NCBI GenBank assembly: GCA_002150815.3
Contig: NDFF03000013.1
Span: 186,001-250,000 of the forward strand
Source of the DNA: Grammothele lineata
Lineage: Eukaryota; Basidiomycota; Agaricomycetes; Polyporales; Polyporaceae
DNA length: 64,000 nt
Direction of reading: 5' to 3'
The first letter of the stretch is position 1; each line of letters starts with the position of its first letter. The position numbers and the translations under genes were made by a program. The notes under the pieces are model-generated. The model searched no databases. It was not told where the DNA came from and saw only the letters and a program-made list of their open reading frames with translations. Shown in pieces: positions 57,628 to 64,000 of this stretch.

Positions 57628-58731
57628 CGTACTGGCCATCATACGAGCAAGCGCAGATGTATGAAGCACAGGGCCACAAATGTGCGCAGAGAGGCGTAGG
57701 AGGGCTTGTACAAACGGAAGCAGACACTCACCGTGCACCATATTCACCAGCACACGACCGCCGTGCACTCGCTTTTTTGCGCCGGAGGGCGGCGCGCAGA
57801 GACAAAGGGCGCGACTCTTGTGGCTGCGCGCTCGGACCGGCGTCGATCGAAGGCGGCGCAACCGAGGCGCGATCGACGCAAGTCCTTAGCCGGCCGCTGG
57901 TGGCGTTCCTCTCTGTTGCTGGCTGATACGAGGCAGACAAAGGCATGGCAGGTAGGGACGGGCGTGATGATGCTGTAGAGTGCGGGCTGAAGCAATGACA
58001 GGGCTCCCGAAAGGCCTCGGGGAGTGAACGTCCGGCGTCAGAGTCAATGTCGACAGTAGAGTCGACCGAAGGGTTGCGCAACCGAGTGGAGGAAGGACAG
58101 TAGAAGGGTGAAGAGGGGTGCGGGGGTCGTACATGTGGTCGTAAAGGCGGATGGGAAGAGGTGGAGGTTGATGTGGTGTAGGCGGACGAAGTAGTGCTGG
58201 CGTCGTTATCGCATGCCGAGCGGGCGCAAGAGAATCGAGGTTGCATACTCTCGCGGGCAGCGTGTGCTGTTGTGTCGCTACGGGGCATGCACGAGGCTAC
58301 AGACCAGAAAAGAGGGAAGCGTTGGAAGGGCTTCAGAAGGGTGGCATGGGGAGGATTAATGAGTTTGTTGGGTGGGGAGTGCGGTTGAGAAGAAAGTTGT
58401 GAGGATAGTGAGGAGCGGCCCCGCGGTGGAGCGCACGGCCCATACACGCGCGGAGGACGTCAGGACGGGGCTATCCGCGCGAAGGCCGGCAGAGGAGTAC
58501 AAACTCTCAGGGTGGAGACCAGATCTAATCAAGCAAGGAGCGAAGAGCGCGCGCTGGGCACAGACACGGCAGCCACGAACGAACCGGAGGAAGAGAGGAA
58601 CAACCACTGCGAGAGTGTGCGAGAGACAACTTCGTGCGCGCGAGTCGCTTCTGCGCACTCTGCTCCCGATCCTACCTAGATTGGCAGCCACGATATTCGC
58701 CGCGTGTCCGGCTCAACTTGAGTCCGTCGCC
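57628..58731. other. Upstream region of the mucin-like gene
   Basis: 1.1 kb with long but low-complexity overlapping frames (for example minus 57728-58447, rich in Ser, Arg and Pro). None shows a domain or codon pattern like its neighbours. The stretch probably contains the leader and promoter of the mucin-like gene, typical of surface-sensor genes with long 5' regions. Confidence 0.35.
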
Positions 58732-59124
58732 ATGCGTACCATCTCTCCCGAGTCTTCGGTGTCCGACACACGATCTTTCCTCCCTCTTCCCACTATGTTT
58801 AGCCATCCATCGGTCCCTGGTTCACCTCCAGCGAACGATCTCTTCCGCGAGGCCTCTCAAACCACACGGTCCCCGGATTTACCAATTACCCGAGTCGGCG
58901 GTCGCGCACCAACTTCCCTCGTGCTCCACACCCCAAATTGTGACATCAGTTATAACGAACATCAACCCACTTCAATGCACCCCACTGTCCTTCCTTGCCG
59001 TACATGCCGTCCGTCGGCTCTCTCTACTGCTGCACACAAACCCGGGCGCGGTCACGCGCAGCAGCAAATGTATGCCTCGTTCGAAACTCGATGCCAACTC
59101 GACACAAAGATGCGTTCCTGGTGA
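58732..59124 (+). CDS. Possible small protein, weak support
   Basis: An ATG with a reasonable context (GTCGCC before it) opens a 130-residue frame starting MRTISPESSVSDTRSFLPLP and containing SHPSVPGSPPANDLF and PTVLPCRTCRPSAL. Composition is hydrophilic and Ser/Pro-rich, with no recognisable domain, signal peptide or membrane segment. It lies about 1.1 kb upstream of, and divergent from, the mucin-like gene. It could equally be non-coding. Confidence 0.25.
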   Translation: MRTISPESSVSDTRSFLPLPTMFSHPSVPGSPPANDLFREASQTTRSPDLPITRVGGRAPTSLVLHTPNCDISYNEHQPTSMHPTVLPCRTCRPSALSTAAHKPGRGHAQQQMYASFETRCQLDTKMRSW

Positions 59125-59856
59125 CGGCAACAGCTGCGACCAAGCGCACATGATGCGCTTTGTCGCCGACGACGTCCTCGGCCGCCGCGCCGCATTTGTA
59201 CAGATGACGGATTCAGTCCTATCAGATGTGTCAACTATGTAGAAGGGTGTAAGTCATTTCTGAATCATAGTGTTCGACCACGCTCGTCCTACATAGCCTG
59301 ACATCGTGAGTGACAGTACTAGTACTGCCATGCAACGAAACCGTACGCGACAGACACCCCGCGCATGTCTACGTCTATAACCAATTATCGTGAAACCGAG
59401 TGTAAGGCTGAAATAGCCGGGTTCAGTCGGTATCTGAAGCTTAACGAGCGGCCGAAAAGCCACCGGTCTCAAATATGGTGCCCCTGTTCATTGCCGCTCC
59501 GGCAGAAAATACAGATACCGGGAAGGTGGGAATATCAATATTTGCTCCCCATGAGGACGTATAGCGGCACAGTACCAGGAATCCAGGACCTTAAAGCCGT
59601 TTGTTCAAGACTATCGAATGAATTCTCTGTCAGCTCCTCCTTGCTGCAGTGCCTTGTCATCTCCAGTATCTCCCTTACCTTCACAGTGTCTTTTAGGCGC
59701 ATTTACTCTTCAATTGCATCGTTTGACACAACCAGAGCCGGCACTTTATCCAGCAACAATCAGCGCACAATGAGGACTCATAGACAGGTCATGGCAAGTG
59801 CAAGACAGTCGGGATAAAGTTTTGGCGGGGAAACAACGGCGGCGCGTACCCAAATC
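59125..59856. other. Intergenic region next to the broken SDR copy
   Basis: No supported gene. The last exon expected for the SDR pseudogene (the GRGWL-type tail) is not visible here, so that part has probably been lost. Confidence 0.4.
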
Positions 59857-60384
59857 CTACCATCTGAAAGGGTCCTCGGCGCAGATAAATCGCTGACCAC
59901 CGCCCGCCCCAGAATCCACTGTCGCGCATACAAGAGCCTCTGCGAAATCGCGCGCATCCGACGCCCATCGATCCATGCGATCCTGCTGCATGAACATGTC
60001 AGCATTGGCGTCAACCTCCTCGTCGGGTCGTCCAGCCAAAAGTTCAGCTTGGTGCTCACGGATTGTCCGTCAGCTGCTCCTTCATCACCGCATTCCCTCA
60101 TAACATGCTTGAGAGGTTCAAGTTTCCCGGGCCACCAACCGCCCCGTACAAGAAAGGCCCAGAGACCCAGATCGGGTTTAGCATCACCAAGTTTTCCTTC
60201 ACTACCCGTCCGTCTCCTCGCCGTTCGTCTCCGCTTTCGCCTTCCCCTCCTGTCCGTACACCCCCGAAAGCGCGCTCCGCACGCGTCTTGCTCGCGCAAT
60301 ACTCGGTCGACCCGGCACCGGACACTCCCCCGCCTCGAGCGCCATAACGTCCGTCTCGTTCCAGTCGCGCTTGTCGTACACCAC
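59857..60384 (-). pseudogene. Broken SDR (dihydroflavonol-reductase-like) copy
   Basis: Remnant of the same extended SDR family as at 51489 and 62199. Recognisable pieces, in order on the minus strand, are VYDKRDWNETDV, then in a different frame GSTEYCASKTRAERAF (catalytic Tyr and Lys region) and NLVMLNPIWVSGPFL, then ASDARDFAEALVCATVDSGA and GGQRFICAEDPFRW. The step between the first two pieces is a frameshift near 60310 with no room for an intron. The conserved Trp-Gln-Asp that follows GPxxW in the intact copies reads Trp-stop-Asp, as from CAG to TAG. The first exon with the cofactor-binding glycines and the last exon are not found. The frameshift and stop argue for a pseudogene, not an active enzyme. 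Confidence 0.72.
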
Positions 60385-60981
60385 CGCTTGGGGGTCCGCG
60401 TGGTCGACTAGGGCGGCGTACGAGGCGGGGAGTACGAGGCACTAAATGGAAGGCGTGCGTGCAGCGACACACAGTGCGGATACGTCAAGCGGCGGGTGTA
60501 TTCGTGTGTCGCGTGGTATAGAACTTGAGGTCTGTGTTCCATCCCTCCACCGACATTCAAGAAATATATCATGCGCACGACCAAATGCCTACTCGTGCAA
60601 ACCGTTGATGATACCTTCCGGAGTCAGAAGACGATACCATCGCTGCGCCGACGCCCCGCCTTGTAGATTGGACCCTGGCGTCACGTAGATCCGTCCAGTT
60701 GGATCGAAGACTGGGTCACTCTTGTTACTGCCAGGTAGTTTCGTCTTCTCTCACCTCTCCAAGAATATGTCAGCACGGTATTCCGCGATTGGCTATACTA
60801 GCGCTGCCTTGAGGAAGGCTTCCTGCCATAGAGAGAGATCGATTGAACAGCGTTACTGTTTTGGATGATGCATCTCTCGAACCAGCTCCGTACATACATA
60901 CTACACATGCCTTCCAGCCACTAGCTGGAAGGACTGTGAATCTAGCAATACATCGCACTATTCTACTGTGTATGGTTCCGC
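60385..60981. other. Spacer within the SDR array
   Basis: No gene supported. The 5' exon expected for the broken SDR copy was looked for on the minus strand and not found. Confidence 0.4.
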
Positions 60982-62199
60982 TCAAAGCCAACCGAGCGCA
61001 TTGTATTGTTCTACAACGTCTTTGATCATCTCCTGCATGCTGCGGTATGATGACATCCCGAGCAGCTCCTTCGCCTTGCCCGCGTTCATCTGGCAATCGT
61101 GGGGCGCACTCGCGTCGTATCCTTCCACCGCTGGCACTTCATTCGTCAAGGAGTGGGCGACGATAACTGAAGCGAGTGTGAAGAGGCATGAGTTGACAAA
61201 AGGAAGATTAAATAATCAGAGTGCTCACCGAAGTCCTGCCATCTAAAGTGCCCTCCCGAGATGATGAAACGCTGATTGCCAGCCTGAGGCTTCGTGATAG
61301 CAAGGACTATCGCGTGCGCAAGATCGCGAACATCAAGGTACGCATGTCTACCCATAGAAGAAGATGTCAGTAAAACGTATATTTGAGGGAGCTCGTCACA
61401 ATGACGCACGGGTGGCCTCGGTACCGACGCTCGACGATAGCGCTATGCATGAACAAGTTCGACGCGCTCAGCGTCTGCGGCGTAGGGCACTCGTTCATGA
61501 ACGGCCCGAACACCCACGGCGCGATGAGTACCGTGAGGTCCCACTGCGGCTCTGCATTCTTAGCAGCTGCGGCAGCCTTCGCCTCCTCCGCAAGTCGCCA
61601 GGCCGCCTTCTCCGCGCAGATCTTGCCCATGCGATACTTGGCGGGGATCGACGCGTCCCGACCCTTCTCCGCGACCTCCCTCGGGCTCGCCTCGTTCCAG
61701 CACGTTTCGTCGTACACTCGCGGCTCCTTCGCGTCCGGGTCGATCACCGCCGCACCGACGGAAGTGAGGAAGATGACGCGCTTGACGGAGGGCGTACGCT
61801 GGGCGGCGTTGATCGCGCTGAGGGTGCCCTTCTCGGCGGGGACGATATGCTCTTCAGGCTCTACGGCGGTTGCGCTAGTGGGAGAGGCAGTGTGCACAAT
61901 CGCGACTGTACCCTGAGCGGCAACATCGAACGCGTCATCCTGAAGGGAGAAAGCTTTAGGTTGGATGGGGTGGAACTGGGTTAGACAAGGTGACGTACCT
62001 TAGTAATGTCGGGGACGACCACGATTTCGAACTTATCGCCATACGAGCTCAAGGCTTTCTTGATGAATGTTCCCTTTGCCTCATCGCGGACTGTACCCCG
62101 CACAGTGAACCCCGCGTCAAGGAAAGCTTTGGCTGTCCAAGAAGCTATGCAGCCGTTGATGCCAGTAATAAGCACCTTGCCCGAAGTGGATGCCGGCAT
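60982..62199 (-). CDS. NAD(P)-dependent extended SDR, intact paralogue
   Basis: Same family and probable reaction type (NADPH-dependent carbonyl reduction) as the gene at 51489. It starts MPASTSGKVLITGINGCIAS, with the Rossmann glycine loop GINGCIA, then VRGTVRDEAKGTFIKKAL. The first intron follows VVVPDITK, the same place as in the paralogue. The second exon has VKRVIFLTSVGAAVIDPDA (Ser), CWNEASPREVAEKGRDA, PAKYRMGKICAEKAAW (Tyr and Lys) and VLIAPWVFGPFMNE. The third contains GRHAYLDVRDLAHAIVLAIT and FIISGGHFRWQDF. The last exon reads VIVAHSLTNEVPAVEGYDAS to KELLGMSYRSMQEMIKDVVE and ends ALGWL before the TGA at 60982-60984. No break is seen. A TATA box lies 86 bases upstream. Confidence 0.82.
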
Positions 62200-62284
62200 G
62201 TCGCAGAAACTCAGCAGAGGTTTTGGGAAGGGGCGGAGACGTTAGCGTGAACTTTCATGGAACGACAGGGACGCTCTGGCTTGC

Positions 62285-62290
62285 TTTATA
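62285..62290 (-). promoter_or_regulatory. TATA box of the intact SDR paralogue
   Basis: TATAAA on the minus strand about 86 bases before the ATG at 62199, matching the spacing at the paralogue starting at 51489. Confidence 0.55.
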
Positions 62291-63155
62291 CCCATCCTAT
62301 CTGTCGACTGCAATCGGCGTGGACACCGATGAAACGTACAAGATTAGCCTTCGCGAACGACTGGGCGACAGATGACCTTGCGGGCGGCACGGATACCACG
62401 GTGAACAGTGGGTCTTATTCACAGCAGCGAGCCGCGTATCTGCCCTATGCCGTACATAGCTGTCTTATGATGACGCTGGATGGACATCGTCAGACCCGAT
62501 AGAAAGCTGTAATTGGCATTAGCGTGAGTGGCACGATAGTTGAAGGGCAGACGACGGACCTTCGGAATGTCAACAATGTCAAGTTGTTGCCGTGTGAGCT
62601 AGAATCCACCTCCTATACTTGCTTGCATACAAGGTAGACGTCTTACAACTTCTTTGAGTGTACGTTGGGCGTAGAAGGGGGGAGCAGTATTCGCGTCGGA
62701 CCATTGAATGGCGGTCGAGTACATGCCAAAGCGCATAGTATCTCCCGACCAACCTCGGAAGGAAACACTGCAAAAAAGTGACGTGTTCCAGGATCCTCGC
62801 AGAGAATTAGATGATTTGCGACGACTGTCAGGAGGAGCGTCTCGGAGCATCCAATGAATTCAAGAGGACGCACAGGTTCGAGTTTCAAGACGCCCGCGAA
62901 ATCGTTCGACATCTGATCACCTGACGCTGACTAGGAATGACGCAACTTGCCTATTCGGCACTTATGTAATGAACCGTTCTCCAACTTGAACTCCGAGTCG
63001 TAGAATTGGAACGCAAGTCTGCGTTGGATTATGATTAGGCTCAGCGCTCTTACTAGACACTCCATTCCACGACATTACTAAGCGAGCGGTGTAGTGTATT
63101 CATTACAGGTGCATACAACATGATGTCTTCCACAAACTCCGGTATCCATTGAAGA
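62291..63155. other. Spacer between SDR paralogues, with a possible gene fragment
   Basis: On the minus strand, 62912-62643 encodes MSNDFAGVLKLEPVRPLEFI and NHLILCEDPGTRHFFAVFPS, which reads like genuine protein sequence but has no recognisable domain and no clear continuation. It may be a fragment of a decayed gene. The rest is upstream DNA of the SDR at 62199 and the 3' flank of the next one. Confidence 0.3.
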
Positions 63156-64000
63156 TTACTGAACCCATCCTCTAGTCTTGAAGTCGCCAATCACATCCCT
63201 AGTCAGTTCATCTACTCCTCGGTACGTCATACCGAGAAAGAGGACGCTCTTCCTGTTACTCAGACGCAGAGGATCTTTCACGTTGGATGCATCGTACGCA
63301 GTGTTTCCTGCGGGGAGGGAGGGCGAAAGACGGTGTGCGGCGGAAACTGTGCAGGATGCCGATAAGCAGACGTTATAGTAACCGTCAGTGACTCTGATTG
63401 CCCACCGAAATCCTGCCACTTGTACGGCCCCGCAGAGATGATGAAGCGGTTACCCGCGGCTTCTTGCGTCAGAAGGGCCAAGACATGGGCCTTCGCAATG
63501 TCACGAACGTCGACGAAAGCCGAGCTGCAGTTCCAGTTAGAACGCGGCGCTCACAATAGGCGAGGGACGGATCCACCTACCCGGTGTTCGCCAATGCGTC
63601 GGCATCCAAACCCCCTGCGACGACCTTCCAGTACCAATCCAGCATCGTCGCGTTCATGCTATCCGGTTTCGGTCCCATTTCCTGCAGTAGCGGCCCGTAC
63701 ACGAACGGCGGGTTCAGCGTGACCAAGTCCCACTTGAGCCCCTCCTTCTGCGCATTTGCGTGCCACTCCCATGCTGCACGTTCCGCGAGTGTCTTGCTCG
63801 CGCGATACTTGTCCATCGGCTCCGCATCGCGACCCTTCTCGGCAATCTCGGCCAGGGAATAGTCGTTCCATACCGTCTCGTCAATCGGCCCAGGAGAGGA
63901 AGGCGCTGCAGAATCGGCGACGATCGCCGCCATAGAGGAGAGAACGACGACGCGCTGGACGTTCTTGCCGTGCGCTCCGGCAGCCTTGAGGATAGCGAGT
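63156..64000 (-). CDS. NAD(P)-dependent extended SDR, partial (runs off the window)
   Basis: Third minus-strand copy of the family; its start lies beyond the window. Visible from the 5' side are LAILKAAGAHGKNVQRVVVL (catalytic Ser follows), DETVWNDYSLAEIAEKGRDA, DKYRASKTLAERAAWEWHAN (Tyr and Lys) and LVTLNPPFVYGPLLQEMGP. After an intron comes SSAFVDVRDIAKAHVLALLT and GNRFIISAGPYKWQDF. After another, VSAAHRLSPSLPAGNTAYDA to RKSVLFLGMTYRGVDELTRD and GWVQ before the TAA at 63156-63158. Introns sit at the same family positions as in the intact copies. It is closer in wording to the gene at 51489 (YRASKTLAERAAW, LNPPFV) than to its neighbour at 62199. Confidence 0.78.

Noticed and set aside
57728..58447. 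Minus-strand frame of 239 residues upstream of the mucin-like gene
   Set aside because: Ser/Arg/Pro-rich without conserved blocks; probably leader or promoter DNA with chance openness at high GC.
1..64000. Transposable elements, CRISPR arrays, rRNA
   Set aside because: I saw no transposase, reverse transcriptase, long terminal or inverted repeats, spaced direct repeats or rRNA-like sequence when reading both strands by eye; a repeat search could still find short or decayed elements.

Overview
The window reads as nuclear DNA of a filamentous basidiomycete, most likely an Agaricomycete (mushroom or polypore). Genes are dense and on both strands, and most are cut by many GT-AG introns of about 46-75 bases. 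Exon GC is high, F-box proteins of the agaricomycete type recur, and there are fungal markers such as a TORC2 Sin1/Avo1 subunit, a Sam50 with a fungal beta-signal and a small oligopeptide transporter. There is no operon structure, no CRISPR array, and I found no convincing transposon, rRNA or intact tRNA. Most gene models here were assembled exon by exon by checking splice phase, so many starts and stops lie outside the longest open frames.

Layout. 0.6-2.3 kb: snurportin-1 (+). 2.5-4.5 kb: GT61 glycosyltransferase (-). 5.2-6.5 kb: F-box protein (+). 7.4-9.1 kb: HDAC8-like class I deacetylase (+), convergent with an OPT-family peptide transporter (-, 9.2-12.3 kb). 13.3-14.0 kb: Cys-containing protein of unknown function (-). 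14.2-16.2 kb: Sam50 (-), head to head with a MATE transporter (+, 16.5-19.0 kb). 20.9-23.5 kb: MFS transporter (+). 24.0-27.1 kb: Sin1/Avo1 (+). 27.5-28.0 kb: mitochondrial ribosomal uS8m (-), head to head with an F-box protein (+, 28.2-30.6 kb). 30.8-31.7 kb: J-domain protein (-). 32.0-34.1 kb (-) and 34.4-38.6 kb (+): two divergent, disordered, probably nuclear proteins of unknown function. 39.7-40.3 kb: small secreted protein (+). 40.5-41.8 kb: scavenger decapping enzyme DcpS/Dcs1 (-). 42.4-44.2 kb: secreted metallophosphoesterase (+). 45.0-46.3 kb: disordered basic protein (+). 47.6-49.0 kb: secreted SGNH esterase (+). 49.2-51.0 kb: F-box protein (-). 51.5-52.7 kb: NAD(P)-dependent SDR of the dihydroflavonol-reductase/epimerase type (+). 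53.7-57.6 kb: mucin-like single-pass membrane protein with a hexapeptide repeat (-). 59.9-64.0 kb: three more copies of the same SDR family on the minus strand, one broken, one intact and one running off the window.

How the genes fit together. Housekeeping genes (snurportin for snRNP import, DcpS for cap turnover, Sam50, uS8m and the J-protein for mitochondria, Sin1 for TORC2) are interleaved with surface, secreted and metabolic genes (OPT, MATE and MFS carriers, SGNH esterase, phosphoesterase, mucin-like sensor, SDR family). I see no metabolic gene cluster with a backbone synthase. The SDR copies look like a local family expansion with ongoing decay, not a pathway. TATA-like boxes 85-115 bases before the start codon are visible mainly at accessory genes.

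The least explained objects are the 1317-residue disordered protein, the mucin-like receptor, and the protein that starts MCLYE. I found no clear sign of a wholly new multi-gene system.
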